A DNA stretch of 64,000 nt from Sphingopyxis indica (GCF_900188185.1 NZ_FZPA01000010.1:121734-185733), one strand, 5' to 3'. Counted from the stretch's first letter, positions 37,254-47,414 are shown. The notes: generated by a model from the sequence alone, not told the origin. A program made the numbers and translations.

Positions 37254-38617
37254 GCCGCCTCCATCCGTTCGGCCATCGCGTCGAGATCGACTCCGCGCGT
37301 TTCGGGGAAGATCGCCGCGACGACGACGAACTGAAGCACCATCGCCGCGGCGAAAATCGCGAAGGGCGCGCCGGGCGACCAGGCGACCAGAATCGGAAAG
37401 ACGCCCGCGATCAGTGCGTTCATCAGCCAGTGGGTGCTCGCGCCGAGCGCGCTGCCACGCGCACGCACCGGCGTCGGAAAGACTTCGGAGATATAGACCC
37501 AGATCACTGCGCCCTGACTCGTCGCGAAAAAGGCGATGAAGCCGACCAGCGCAGGCAGCATCAGCGCATTTCCGAGCGCGCCGAACAGCACGCCCGCGGC
37601 GATCGACAGGCACAACGCCATCCCCGCCGCGCCCGCGAGCAGCAGCGTCTTGCGCCCGATCCGGTCGATCAGCGCCATGCCGACGAGAGTGAAAATCAAA
37701 TTGGCGAGGCCGATCAGCACCGCCTGCCGGTCGGGCGACAGCGATCCCGCGCGCGCGAAGATGTCGTTGAGATAATAGAGCACCGCATTGATGCCCGCGA
37801 GCTGGTTGAACATCGCGACGAGGATCGCGAGCGTCATCGGGCGGCGATGGCGGCGCCACGACAGTTTCTCGTTCGGCGGATCGCGCATCAGCGCTTGCTC
37901 GACGCGTGCCAGTTCGGCGGCCGCGGCGTCGGGCGCCATGCCGATGCGCGCGAGCGCCTCGCGCGCTTCGCTGGCGCGTCCCTTCACGACCAGCCAGCGA
38001 GGGCTGTGGGGAATGGCGAAGAGAAGGATGAAGAAGAGCAGCGCGGGCGCGGCGGTGATCCCGAGCTTCCACCGCCAGCCGGCGCCGCCGTCGACAAGCC
38101 CCGCGATTACCGCATTGCTGAGATAGGCGGTGAGGATGCCGATGACGATCATCAGCTGGAAGAGTCCGACGAGCAGGCCGCGGCGCCGCGGCGGCGCGAT
38201 CTCGGCGATATAGACGGGCGCGAGCACCGACGATCCGCCGATCGCGAGGCCGCACAGAAAGCGAAAGAACAGGAACAGCGTCCAGCTGGGCGCCAGCGCG
38301 CAGCCGAGTCCCGCGACGAAATAAAAGGCGGCGAGCACGCGCAGGCTGTCGCGGCTCCCGAAGGCGTCGCCGGGCTTGCCCGCGAACAGCGCGCCCGCGA
38401 GGGTTCCCCACAGCGCCGCCGACACGGTGAGGCCGAGCGTCTCGGGGGTGAGCGCGAAGAGGCGCGTCAGGTCATGCGTGACCCCGGCGATGACCGCAGT
38501 GTCGAACCCGAAGAGCAGGCCCGCGAGCGCCGCGGTGCCGATCGCGGCGGCGAGCGTGATGCGTCCGCCTTGCGGCGATCCGGCTTTGTTTTGATTTCCG
38601 TGCAGCTCACCCGTCAT
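37250..38617 (-). CDS. Sugar porter family MFS transporter
   Basis: A 455-residue protein with 12 predicted helices and sugar-porter motifs: GLLFGFDTAVIAG in helix 1, GDAFGSRDSLRV as the first loop motif, IAEIAPPRRRGLLVGLFQLMIVIGI, PHSPRWLVVKGR, DRIGRKTLLLAG, and PETRGVDLDAMAERM at the end. It imports a hexose or pentose with H+, and mannose is the likely substrate from context. The start is ATG 38617 after GAGGGAGAG. Divergent from manA across a 229-base region holding a perfect palindrome. Confidence 0.92.
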   Translation of the reverse strand: MTGELHGNQNKAGSPQGGRITLAAAIGTAALAGLLFGFDTAVIAGVTHDLTRLFALTPETLGLTVSAALWGTLAGALFAGKPGDAFGSRDSLRVLAAFYFVAGLGCALAPSWTLFLFFRFLCGLAIGGSSVLAPVYIAEIAPPRRRGLLVGLFQLMIVIGILTAYLSNAVIAGLVDGGAGWRWKLGITAAPALLFFILLFAIPHSPRWLVVKGRASEAREALARIGMAPDAAAAELARVEQALMRDPPNEKLSWRRHRRPMTLAILVAMFNQLAGINAVLYYLNDIFARAGSLSPDRQAVLIGLANLIFTLVGMALIDRIGRKTLLLAGAAGMALCLSIAAGVLFGALGNALMLPALVGFIAFFATSQGAVIWVYISEVFPTPVRARGSALGASTHWLMNALIAGVFPILVAWSPGAPFAIFAAAMVLQFVVVAAIFPETRGVDLDAMAERMEAA

Positions 38618-38730
38618 TGTCTCTCCCTCGACCCTCATAGGGGGCTCTTCTGGGGCGACCGGCATGCGCTCGCCATCCGGCGATCATGGCACAAGGGCTC
38701 GGCTGAGAAAATAAATTAAATTCCATTATT

Positions 38731-38746
38731 GTCTTGACGGCAAGAC
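38731..38746. promoter_or_regulatory. Candidate ROK operator between the sugar porter and manA
   Basis: GTCTTGACGGCAAGAC is a perfect 6+4+6 palindrome, 101 bases before manA and 114 before the divergent porter gene, next to an AT-rich stretch (38711-38730) likely to hold the porter's -10. I found no second copy in the window. Assignment to the ROK regulator at 36012-37253 is inferred from proximity. Confidence 0.5.
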
Positions 38747-38846
38747 CGCGCGCGGGGCAGGTTTGCGCAAAACGGGGTCGGAACGCCGACGGGCGGCGGT
38801 GCCGCACACCCGCAACGAACCGCCGAAAGACGAAAGGGAGAGTGTC

Positions 38847-39677
38847 GTGCCGGCAAAGCTGCTAGCGACCCATCGCGTCGAAAAACCCTGGGGGCGCCGG
38901 CGCCTGTGGGGCCCGTTTCCCGACGCGCCGGCCGATGGCGAACCGGTGGGCGAAATCTGGTTCCAGGCGCCGGGTGACAGCACGCCGGACCTGCTGATCA
39001 AATATCTTTTCACCAGCGAGAAGCTGTCGGTGCAGGTGCATCCCGACGATGCGCAGGCGCAGGCGCGTGGGCTGACGCGCGGCAAGGATGAATGCTGGCT
39101 GATCCTGGGTGCCGAACCCGATTCGACGATCGCGGCGGGGACGAAGCGGCCGGTCGATGCCGAAACGCTGCGCGCCGCGGCGCTCGACGGCAGCATCGAA
39201 GCGTTGCTCGACTGGAAGCCGGTCAAGGCGGGGGACTTCCTCTACGCCGCGTCGGGCACGGTCCATGCGATCGGCGCGGGCATCACCTTGATCGAGGTGC
39301 AGCAGAATTCCGAAACCACTTATCGCCTCTACGACTATGGCCGGCCGCGCGAGCTGCATCTGGACGACGGCGTCGCGGTCTCCGACGCGCGGCCCTATGT
39401 GCCCTATGCTTCGCCCGGCAAGGTTGAAGAGGGCCGCAGCATCCTCGTTGAAGGGCCGAAGTTCGTGCTCGAACGGCTCGGCGGCGGCGATCGCACGCTG
39501 ACCCTGCCCGAAGGCCTCACCGCCTGGCTGATTCCGGTCGTCGGCAGCGGCGAAGCCGACGGCACCGAATTCAAGGCCGGCGAATGCCTGGCGCTCACCG
39601 GCACCGTTCGCCTTGTTGCCGAAGACCATGCCGACCTGCTGCTCGCCTATCCGGGCGCGCAGCGGCTCGGCGACTGA
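38847..39677 (+). CDS. manA: Mannose-6-phosphate isomerase, class I (cupin)
   Basis: A 276-residue enzyme. Zinc-ligand motifs are SVQVHPDDAQAQA, GKDECWLIL, and GTVHAIGAGITLIEVQQNSETTYRLYDYGR. It converts mannose-6-phosphate to fructose-6-phosphate, the entry of mannose into glycolysis. It is shorter than E. coli ManA (391), as in the short bacterial form. GTG start 38847 after AAAGGGAG. It is the first gene of the plus-strand mannan operon, 26 bases before the first GH92 gene. Confidence 0.93.
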   Translation: MPAKLLATHRVEKPWGRRRLWGPFPDAPADGEPVGEIWFQAPGDSTPDLLIKYLFTSEKLSVQVHPDDAQAQARGLTRGKDECWLILGAEPDSTIAAGTKRPVDAETLRAAALDGSIEALLDWKPVKAGDFLYAASGTVHAIGAGITLIEVQQNSETTYRLYDYGRPRELHLDDGVAVSDARPYVPYASPGKVEEGRSILVEGPKFVLERLGGGDRTLTLPEGLTAWLIPVVGSGEADGTEFKAGECLALTGTVRLVAEDHADLLLAYPGAQRLGD

Positions 39678-39703
39678 ACCAAGAAAATAAAGGGAGGATC
39701 GAG

Positions 39704-42064
39704 ATGACCGACGACAGGGGCGGCGCGCGGGCGCCGGGCAGGGCGGGGCTGGGCAAGAGAGCGGCGATACTGCCCCTTATGCTCGCCGCTTCGGCGGCTA
39801 CCGCACAGACCGGCGGGATTACGCCGGTCGATCTCGCCGATCCGCTCGTCGGCACCGCGCCGCTCGACGATCCGGCGGTGATCGGCAATGCGCCGCCGCC
39901 GGGCGAGCCCGTCTATTCGGGGCAGACCTCGCCGGGCGCGCGCCTGCCACACGGCTCGGTCGAGGCGGCGCCGGTCAACAATAATATCGAACTGCAATAT
40001 CCGAACGGCGTGCCCGTCCCCTATTATTACACCAATCCGACGATGATCGGCTTCACCGGCGGGGGCGGACCGACCTATGGCGGCAATGCCGAGCCGATCG
40101 TCATGCCCGTGGTCGGCGACTGGTCGCCGCCCCCCGCCTACAGCCAGTCATATTATGACAAGGCGCGCGAAAAGGCGGCGCCGGGCTATTATTCGGTGTT
40201 CCTCGACAGTTTCCGGACTCGCGCCGAGCTTACGGCGACGCGCTGGGCAAGCCTGATGCGCTTCACCTTCCCCGAAAGCCGGCGCGCGCACGTCATCGTC
40301 AACTTCCCGCGCCATGGCGGCACGGTCGAGATCGTCGGCGACCGCATGATCCGCGGCCGGTCGAACGAGAGCCGCGGCGTCGACGGCGCCTGGTTCGTCG
40401 CCGAATTTTCAAAGCCCTTCGTAAAGCTCGGCACCTTCCGCAAATCGCCCGGCGACAATGAAGGCTGGGGCATCGGCAACAGCGACGTCCAGCCCGGCGC
40501 GTGCAGCCTGTCGGGCAGCTACGCCGGCGCCTATGTCGATTTCGCGACCGCGGCGGGCGAGCAGGTGCTGGTCAAGATGGCCCACGGCACCAGCTACGAA
40601 CAGGCCGAACAGCGATTGAAGGCCGAGATTCCCGGCTGGGATTTCGACGGCGTGCGCGCCGCCGCGCGCGGCGAATGGGCGCAGCTTCTGAACCGCGTCC
40701 GCGTGACGGGGGGCAGCGAAAAGCAGCGAAAGCTCTTCTATTCGACCTTGTTCCAGTCTTTCGCTTCGCCACGGCTGATCGCTGCAAAGGGCGAAAAATT
40801 CGCCGACACCAATGGCAAGGTGCAGGTCGCCGCGCACGACCGCTACAGCCCGGTTCCCTTCTGGGACACGGGGCGCAACCAGATCGTGCTGCTCGAGCTG
40901 ATGGAGCCCGAGGCGGTGAAGAATATCATGGCGTCCGAACTCGATATGGCGCGCGAGAAGGGGTATATGAACACCTCCTTCCACGGTGACAATGCGGTGT
41001 TCCTCTATCTCGGCGCGTGGGAGCGCGGCATCGAGTTCGACTATGAAGCCGCCTATGACTATCTGCGCAGGAATGCGACCGATCCCAAGGGGCCGCGCGG
41101 CTATCTCGCCGAATATATGAAGCGCGGCTGGATTTCGGACATCGTCCCCGATCACAACCCCAGCCCGCCCTATGCCGGGGGCAAGGCGGGCGCGGCGACG
41201 ACGCTCGAATATGCGTGGGACGATTATGCGCTCGCGCTGTTCGCCAAGAAGCTCGGCAAGGATGCCGACTACCGGATGTTCCTGAAGCGCGCGGGGAATT
41301 ATGCCAACGTCTTCGACAAGTCGATCGGCTTCGTCCGCGGCCGCACCGACGACGGCCAGTGGATCGCGCCCTTCGATCCGGCCGAGCCCTATTACAACTT
41401 CATGATGAAGGAGGCGTCGGGTTGGTCGACCCTGTGGCTCGTGCCGCACGACGTGCAGGGGCTGATCGAGCTGATGGGCGGGCGCGACGCCTTCAACGCC
41501 AGGCTCGATCAATTTTTCACCCGGCCCTATAATCCGACCGGAATCTGCCGCGACTGCACGGGGGTGATCGGCCAATATGTGCAGGGCAACCAGCCCGACC
41601 AGCAGGCGCCCTATTATTACAACTGGAGCGGCCAGCCGTGGAAGACGCAGGCGCTTGTGCGGCGCATTCTGGCCGAAACCTATGGCAGCGACGCGAGCGG
41701 CTACGGCTATCCCGGCATGGACGATCAGGGCGCGACCTCGTCCTGGTATGCGCTGAGTGCGCTCGGCTTCTATCCGGTCGACCCGTCGAGCCAGCATTAT
41801 ATCATCGGCAGCCCGCTCTTCGACGACGCGAGCCTCGACATGGGCAACGGCAAGACGCTGCGCATCGTCGCGAAGAATAATTCGGCCGCGAACGTCTATA
41901 TCCAGTCGGCGACGCTGAACGGCAGGCCGTGGACCAGGCCGTGGTTCAGCCACGACGATATCAAGGACGGCGCAACCTTTGTCTTCACCATGGGGCCGAG
42001 GCCGAACAAGAGCTGGGGCGCCGCGCCCGACGCCGCGCCGCCGTCGATGTCGCGCCGCCGCTAA
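39704..42064 (+). CDS. GH92 glycosidase, Gln variant (GNQP)
   Basis: A 786-residue exported enzyme (signal peptide ending ASAATAQ near residue 35). The GH92 beta-sandwich starts DLADPLVGTAPLDDP and the (alpha/alpha)6 barrel carries WDTGRN, GYMNTSFHGDNA, GQYVQGNQPDQQAPYYYNW and [22 protein letters not shown]. The position of the catalytic-acid Glu in the HGNEP motif is Gln630, and the usual His is Gln as well. Such variants are, as I recall, active on mannose-1-phosphate diesters, where no acid catalyst is needed; inactivity or another linkage is also possible. It follows manA in one operon; a hairpin comes after the stop. Confidence 0.9.
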   Translation: MTDDRGGARAPGRAGLGKRAAILPLMLAASAATAQTGGITPVDLADPLVGTAPLDDPAVIGNAPPPGEPVYSGQTSPGARLPHGSVEAAPVNNNIELQYPNGVPVPYYYTNPTMIGFTGGGGPTYGGNAEPIVMPVVGDWSPPPAYSQSYYDKAREKAAPGYYSVFLDSFRTRAELTATRWASLMRFTFPESRRAHVIVNFPRHGGTVEIVGDRMIRGRSNESRGVDGAWFVAEFSKPFVKLGTFRKSPGDNEGWGIGNSDVQPGACSLSGSYAGAYVDFATAAGEQVLVKMAHGTSYEQAEQRLKAEIPGWDFDGVRAAARGEWAQLLNRVRVTGGSEKQRKLFYSTLFQSFASPRLIAAKGEKFADTNGKVQVAAHDRYSPVPFWDTGRNQIVLLELMEPEAVKNIMASELDMAREKGYMNTSFHGDNAVFLYLGAWERGIEFDYEAAYDYLRRNATDPKGPRGYLAEYMKRGWISDIVPDHNPSPPYAGGKAGAATTLEYAWDDYALALFAKKLGKDADYRMFLKRAGNYANVFDKSIGFVRGRTDDGQWIAPFDPAEPYYNFMMKEASGWSTLWLVPHDVQGLIELMGGRDAFNARLDQFFTRPYNPTGICRDCTGVIGQYVQGNQPDQQAPYYYNWSGQPWKTQALVRRILAETYGSDASGYGYPGMDDQGATSSWYALSALGFYPVDPSSQHYIIGSPLFDDASLDMGNGKTLRIVAKNNSAANVYIQSATLNGRPWTRPWFSHDDIKDGATFVFTMGPRPNKSWGAAPDAAPPSMSRRR

Positions 42065-42106
42065 GGCCGCGCACCGACCACATCCTCCGCACCATGCGCG
42101 GAGGCC

Positions 42107-42147
42107 GAGCCCGGGACCCGCTAACCCCCCCCTCTGGTCCCGGGCTC
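42107..42147 (+). terminator. Hairpin between the GH92 and GH2 genes
   Basis: A perfect 12-base stem GAGCCCGGGACC / GGTCCCGGGCTC with a 17-base C-rich loop, in the 119-base gap. There is no U-tract; it may attenuate or stabilise the polycistronic mRNA rather than terminate it. Confidence 0.5.
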
Positions 42148-42183
42148 ACCCGCCACCCGCCGTTCCAAGGAAAGACCCGTCCC

Positions 42184-44130
42184 ATGCGCCGCTCGCTTCT
42201 CCTCGCCACCTGCCTCGCCTTCGCGCCTGTTGCGGCCTCGGCACAGGGGGCCGCGCCTCCCGCCGATGCCGTCTATACGAGCGATCTGATGACGCGCTGG
42301 GGCAAGGAAGTGACGCCCGCGAATGCGTGGCGCAGCTATCCGCGCCCGCAGCTGAAGCGTGAGCGCTGGCTCAACCTCAACGGCCTTTGGGACTATGCGA
42401 TCGCGCCCAAGGGCGATGCGCAGCCGGCGCGGATGGACGGACAGATACTCGTCCCCTTCCCGGTCGAATCGAAGCTGTCGCGCGCCCAGCGCAAGGTCAC
42501 GCCGGAGGATCGCATCTGGTATCGCCGCAGCTTCACCGTCCCTGCGGGCTGGCAGGGCGAGCATATCATGCTCAACTTCGGCGCGGTCGATTATGAAACG
42601 GTGGTGCGCGTCAACGGATCGGTCGTCGGCGCGCACAAGGGCGGCTTCGACGCCTTCGGCTTCGATATTACCCCCTATCTGAAGGCCGGCGCGAACGAGC
42701 TCGTCGTCGAGGTGACCGACCCGACGAGCGCGGGAATGCAGCCGCGCGGCAAGCAGATCCTCGACCCCGCCGGCATCTGGTACACTGCGGTCAGCGGCAT
42801 CTGGCAGACGGTGTGGCTCGAACCCGTCCCCCAACTCCATATTGCCGAGGTGCGCGCGACGCCCGACATCGACCGCGGCACCGTCGACGTCGCGGTCGCG
42901 CTGAGCGGATGGGCGGGCGACACGGATGCGGTGCGGCTCACCGCGAGCGCAGGCGGCAAGGCGATCGCCTCGACGATCGTGCGCGCCAACCGCCGCGCCA
43001 GCCTTGCGATCCCGAATGCACATCTCTGGTCGCCCGATGATCCCTTCCTTTACGATCTCAAGGCCGAGCTGGTGACGGTGCGCGATCCCTATGCGGGCGA
43101 GAAGGAGCGCGACCGCAAGGCCTATGATTCGCGCTTCACCGGCCATGAACGGCGGGTCTATGCGAAGGCCGAGGTCGCGGGCGCGCCGCGCGACACGGCC
43201 GAGGCCTATTTCGCGATGCGCAAGATTTCGGTCGGACCGGGCCGCGTCGAGGGTCAGCCGGCGATCCTGCTCAACAACGAGCCGCTGTTTCAAAGCGGCG
43301 TGCTCGATCAGGGCTGGTGGCCCGACGGGCTTTATACGCCGCCGTCGGAGGAAGCGATGGCGAGCGACATCGTCTTCCTGAAAAAAGCGGGCTTCAATAT
43401 GCTGAGGAAGCATATCAAGGTCGAGCCCGCGCGCTATTATTACGACGCCGACCGGCTGGGGATGCTGATCTGGCAGGACATGCCCTCGGGCGGCGGCGAG
43501 GATCATTATCTCGCGGGGACGAGCCAGTATCAGGCGGTCTTCCCGTCGGAGACGATGGCCGAACAGCAGAAGCAACTCGCCGAAATGATCGGCGAACTTC
43601 GCGCCTTTCCGTCGATCGTGATGTGGGTCGTCAACAACGAGGGTTGGGGGCAATATGACGCCGCGACGCTCGCGCGCTTGGTCAAGGGGCTCGACCCGTC
43701 GCGGCTCGTCGATGCGACCTCGGGCTGGCTCGACGTCGCGCCCGAGGCGTCGGACGTGCTCGACATCCACACCTATGAAGATGTGCCGAACACCCCCCGC
43801 CACCAGTCGCGGCGCGCGATCGTGCTCGGCGAATATGGCGGCGTCGGCTTCCCGGTCGAAGGCCATATCTGGCGGCCCGGCAAGGGCAATTGGAGCTATC
43901 AGGTCGCCCGCGAGCCGGCCGACTATCTCGACCGCTTCCGCAAGAAGCTCGAGGGCGTGATCCGCCAGGTGAAGGAGGCCGGGCTCAGCGCCGCGGTCTA
44001 TACGCAGACGAGCGATGTCGAGGACGAGATCAACGGCTTGCTGACCTATGACCGCGCGGTGCCCAAGGCGCCGCCCGAAGCGCTGGCGAAAATCGCGGCA
44101 CCGCTCTGGCAGGACGGAAGGGGCGACTGA
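42184..44130 (+). CDS. Exported GH2-family beta-glycosidase
   Basis: A 648-residue enzyme. Signal peptide MRRSLLLATCLAFAPVAASAQ; sugar-binding jelly roll from about 55 (RWLNLNGLWDYAIAPKG, IWYRRSFTVPAGW, NGSVVGAHKGGFDAFGFDIT); immunoglobulin-like domain from about 210; TIM barrel from about 360. The acid/base is Glu486 in WVVNNEGWG and the nucleophile Glu550 in LGEYGGVG. GH2 includes beta-galactosidases, beta-mannosidases and beta-glucuronidases. In this locus, beta-mannosidase acting on the N-glycan core is an attractive but unproven guess. Confidence 0.88.
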   Translation: MRRSLLLATCLAFAPVAASAQGAAPPADAVYTSDLMTRWGKEVTPANAWRSYPRPQLKRERWLNLNGLWDYAIAPKGDAQPARMDGQILVPFPVESKLSRAQRKVTPEDRIWYRRSFTVPAGWQGEHIMLNFGAVDYETVVRVNGSVVGAHKGGFDAFGFDITPYLKAGANELVVEVTDPTSAGMQPRGKQILDPAGIWYTAVSGIWQTVWLEPVPQLHIAEVRATPDIDRGTVDVAVALSGWAGDTDAVRLTASAGGKAIASTIVRANRRASLAIPNAHLWSPDDPFLYDLKAELVTVRDPYAGEKERDRKAYDSRFTGHERRVYAKAEVAGAPRDTAEAYFAMRKISVGPGRVEGQPAILLNNEPLFQSGVLDQGWWPDGLYTPPSEEAMASDIVFLKKAGFNMLRKHIKVEPARYYYDADRLGMLIWQDMPSGGGEDHYLAGTSQYQAVFPSETMAEQQKQLAEMIGELRAFPSIVMWVVNNEGWGQYDAATLARLVKGLDPSRLVDATSGWLDVAPEASDVLDIHTYEDVPNTPRHQSRRAIVLGEYGGVGFPVEGHIWRPGKGNWSYQVAREPADYLDRFRKKLEGVIRQVKEAGLSAAVYTQTSDVEDEINGLLTYDRAVPKAPPEALAKIAAPLWQDGRGD

Positions 44131-44284
44131 GTCCTCCCCGCCGCCGCGTTGCAATTTTGCCTCACACGCCGGGTGAGTCGCTTTGCGGCGATGCCGGAGC
44201 AGCAGCGCGGTAGAGCCAAAAAGGCCGGCTTTACCGCAGTTTGCGTGCGTTTCACCGCATCGCCGATGTCGCGAAAAGATTTAT

Positions 44285-44314
44285 TTGACAAATTATTTTT
44301 TATATTCTGAATAC
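44285..44314 (+). promoter_or_regulatory. Probable promoter of the TonB-dependent receptor gene
   Basis: TTGACA (44285-44290), a 17-base A/T-rich spacer and TGAATA/GAATAC (44308-44314). This is the most AT-rich stretch of the neighbourhood, 92 bases before the receptor start. The 275-base gap from 44131 also holds no gene. Confidence 0.6.
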
Positions 44315-44405
44315 GGGTCGACGGACCCGATGGGCCGAACCGGTGGTAGCTGGCACCGGGCAACGAGCGGGGGCGCAGAGCCCCTCGAACAGGGAGGATG
44401 AACAG

Positions 44406-47400
44406 ATGGGCGCAGGACAAATCCATTCGTCGAAGGGGCGCAGCCGCGAGCAGATCGTGCGCGGCCTGATGCTGACTGCGGGGGCCGTCGCCGGCCTGTG
44501 CGCGGTTCCGGCGCAGGCGCAGACCGCCGATGGCGCGCAAGTCGACGCGCAGGTGCAGTCGAACGATGCGGCCGGCGCGCCCGGCGACGCGATCGTCGTC
44601 ACCGGCTATCGCGAATCGATCGAAAAGAGCCTCGAGCAAAAGCGCGACTCGAACGCGCTGATCGAGGTCATCACCGCCGAGGATATCGGCAAATTCCCCG
44701 ACAAGAATGTCGCCGACGCGCTCCAGCGCGTTCCGGGCGTGATCATCACCCGCGACGGCGGCGAGGGCAGCCGGGTCAGCATCCGCGGCCTCAAGCCCGA
44801 CCTTACGCTGACGCTGCTCAACGGCAATTTCATCGCCGGCGCCGACAGCGGCGATCCGCAGCGCTCGTTCAACTATGTGCTGCTGCCGTCGAACTTCATC
44901 GCCAGCACCGAAGTGTATAAATCGTCCGAAGCGCGGCTCGAGGAAGGCGGCGTTGGCGGCACCGTCATCCTCAACACGCGGCGCCCGTTCGACCTGCCGG
45001 CCTGGTCGGGCTTCGTCTCGGCCGAGGGCACCTATTCGGACACGACCGAGAAATTCGACCCGCAGATCGCGGGCCAGATTTCGTGGAAGGACCCCAGCGA
45101 GCGCCTGGGCTTCCTGGTCGGTGCGACCTATCAGGAACGGTCGAACCGCGAGCTGCGTGGCTATACCGAAACCTGGCGCTGGTGGAGCGACCGCGACGCC
45201 GACGGCAATGTCCTGACGCCGGCGGTCGATGCCAACGGCAACCCGTTCGAAAATGACGACGCGATTTCCTATTGGCCGGGCGAAGGCGTGACGACGCGCG
45301 ACGGCACGCATTATTCGGGCTATTGGGCACCGCAGTCGGTCAATGAGGAAGTCTTCACGCAGGACCGCAAGCGGCTCGGTATCCAGGCGACCGCGCAGAT
45401 GCGCCCGTTCGACAATCTGACCGTCACCTCGAACTATTTCCGCTTCGAATATAGCAGCAACTGGCAAAGCAATGTGCTGAAGATCCCCGAATGGGGCTAT
45501 GGCAATTTCTTCACCGGCCCGACCTTCGATGAAAGCGGCACCATCTTCCAGTCGGCGAATTTCGAGGTTCCCGCCGCGGGCACCGAATGCCTCGCCAATT
45601 CGCCGCCCTGTACGATGGAGACGCCGCAGATCGCCGGCTCCTACAGCCGCGAAAAGCAGGTGTCGAACACCTTCGAAACCGAGGTCGAATGGAACACCGA
45701 CAGCTTCGATGCGGTGTTCAAGGTCGGCAAGACCAAGGCGACCGGCGGCCCGTCGATGCGCTTCGGCGTCGCCTCGAAGCCGCGCCTGACGATCACCGGG
45801 CAGGAGCAGAACGGCAATTTCTTCAGCGGCTGGGATTTCACGAACGGCAATCTCAGCATGGAATTCTCGCCCGAGCTGCAGGACAATATCAAGAACGGCA
45901 TCGCGCAGATCGACGTCGGCTCGACCGGGTCGGGCTTCACGAACAGCGAATTGTCGCAGCGCTATGCCCAGCTCGACCTGGTCCGTCACTTCGACGGCTT
46001 CCTGCGCGCGCTGCGCGTCGGCGGCAAGTGGCGCGACATGAGCATCCACCGCGAAACCGGCCGCAACGAATGGTACGCCGATCCCGCGACCGAGCTGCGC
46101 TATCAGGACACGCCCGAGGGTGCGGTCGCGCGGCCCGAATATTTCTATGACCAGCCGATCGGCAATATCGCCGGCGGCTTCAGCGCCAACGTCTATCCGG
46201 GCATCAATTTCGAGCGCTATCTCGATTACATCAACACGACCTACGGTCCCTCGGTGCGCGTGCTCGAAGAGGACAATATCTATGACCTCGGCGAGCGGGT
46301 GTTCGCGGGCTATGTGCAGGCCGATTTCGAAAGCGGCCCGCTCCGCGGCAATATCGGCCTGCGCGTCGCGAATACCAAACAGTCGGGCATCACCTCGGAT
46401 CGCCTGCAATATCTGAACGATTATTGCGTCGATGGGCCGGGCGGCCCGATGGACCCCAATGTGCCGATCGGTCCCGACGGCAACTGCCAGGTGCTGCCGC
46501 TCGACCAGCGCGAGGAAATCGTCAACGTCCCGATCGACCAGTCGAAGAGCTACACCGACTGGCTCCCGAGCCTGAACCTCGTTTACGAGGTCACCCCCGA
46601 CATCGTGATCCGCGGTGCGGTCGCCAAGGTGATTTCGCGTCCGTCGTTCAACGATCTCGGGTCGCGGCGTTCGCTGACCTATCGCTCGGCGGCCTATGCT
46701 TTCGATCGCGGTCAGTTCGGCGAGTTCGAAGGCTGGTCGGGCAGCGGCGGCAATGCCGACCTCGCGCCGTTCGAGGCATGGCAATACGACCTTGGCGTCG
46801 AATGGTATTTCGACCGCGGCTCGGTGCTCGGCGCGAGCCTGTTCCGCAAGGACGTGTCGAACTTCGTTGTCCCGCTCGTCCTCGACGTGACGCGCGAAGT
46901 CGCCGGCGAACAGGTGCTGATCCAGCCCTATTCGACGATCGCCAACGGATCGGACGCGGTGTCGCAGGGCATCGAACTCTATGCTCAGCATACGTTCGAC
47001 TTCGGCCTCGGCGCGCAGGTGAACTTCACCTATAACGACACGTCGGTCGCCGACATCACGCTCGACGGCGAAACGGTCGGCCGCTCGCCGCTCGTCGGCA
47101 GCGCCAAGACGCAGGTCAACGCCTCGGTCTTCTACGAAACCGACCGCTTCCTGATCCGCGCGTCCTACAACCGCCGCGGCGAGGTCGTCGAAGGGCTCCA
47201 GTCGGGACTCAACGTCTATACCGAGCCCTATGAGCAGGTCGATCTCAACGCCTCCTACGAGCTGTGGGACAATGGGGTGGTGCTCACCGCCTCGATCATC
47301 AACCTCACCAAATCGGAGGAGCGCCAGCATCTCGGCAACGACACCGACGCGCGCTTCTATCGCGCCAATTATTTCGGCCGCCGCGCCTATGTGGGCCTGT

Positions 47401-47414
47401 CCTACAAATTCTGA
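44406..47414 (+). CDS. TonB-dependent receptor (Caulobacter/Xanthomonas type) for mannose glycans
   Basis: A 1002-residue outer-membrane protein. An extended signal peptide ends near PAQAQ (about residue 39). The plug starts GDAIVVTGYRESIEKSLEQKRDSNALIEVITAEDIGKFPDKNVADALQRVPGV and has the SIRGL motif. The C-terminal 22-strand barrel ends in the aromatic signature RAYVGLSYKF. It belongs to the TIGR01782-like group that imports carbohydrates without a SusD partner. The position between GH genes suggests import of mannooligosaccharides. The ATG follows GGGAGGATGAACAG, and an intrinsic terminator follows the stop. Confidence 0.93.
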   Translation: MGAGQIHSSKGRSREQIVRGLMLTAGAVAGLCAVPAQAQTADGAQVDAQVQSNDAAGAPGDAIVVTGYRESIEKSLEQKRDSNALIEVITAEDIGKFPDKNVADALQRVPGVIITRDGGEGSRVSIRGLKPDLTLTLLNGNFIAGADSGDPQRSFNYVLLPSNFIASTEVYKSSEARLEEGGVGGTVILNTRRPFDLPAWSGFVSAEGTYSDTTEKFDPQIAGQISWKDPSERLGFLVGATYQERSNRELRGYTETWRWWSDRDADGNVLTPAVDANGNPFENDDAISYWPGEGVTTRDGTHYSGYWAPQSVNEEVFTQDRKRLGIQATAQMRPFDNLTVTSNYFRFEYSSNWQSNVLKIPEWGYGNFFTGPTFDESGTIFQSANFEVPAAGTECLANSPPCTMETPQIAGSYSREKQVSNTFETEVEWNTDSFDAVFKVGKTKATGGPSMRFGVASKPRLTITGQEQNGNFFSGWDFTNGNLSMEFSPELQDNIKNGIAQIDVGSTGSGFTNSELSQRYAQLDLVRHFDGFLRALRVGGKWRDMSIHRETGRNEWYADPATELRYQDTPEGAVARPEYFYDQPIGNIAGGFSANVYPGINFERYLDYINTTYGPSVRVLEEDNIYDLGERVFAGYVQADFESGPLRGNIGLRVANTKQSGITSDRLQYLNDYCVDGPGGPMDPNVPIGPDGNCQVLPLDQREEIVNVPIDQSKSYTDWLPSLNLVYEVTPDIVIRGAVAKVISRPSFNDLGSRRSLTYRSAAYAFDRGQFGEFEGWSGSGGNADLAPFEAWQYDLGVEWYFDRGSVLGASLFRKDVSNFVVPLVLDVTREVAGEQVLIQPYSTIANGSDAVSQGIELYAQHTFDFGLGAQVNFTYNDTSVADITLDGETVGRSPLVGSAKTQVNASVFYETDRFLIRASYNRRGEVVEGLQSGLNVYTEPYEQVDLNASYELWDNGVVLTASIINLTKSEERQHLGNDTDARFYRANYFGRRAYVGLSYKF

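Noticed and set aside
39584..39703. An upstream extension of the first GH92 gene
   Set aside because: The added 40 residues overlap the end of manA in another frame and precede the real signal peptide; ATG 39704 has a good ribosome binding site (GGGAGG).
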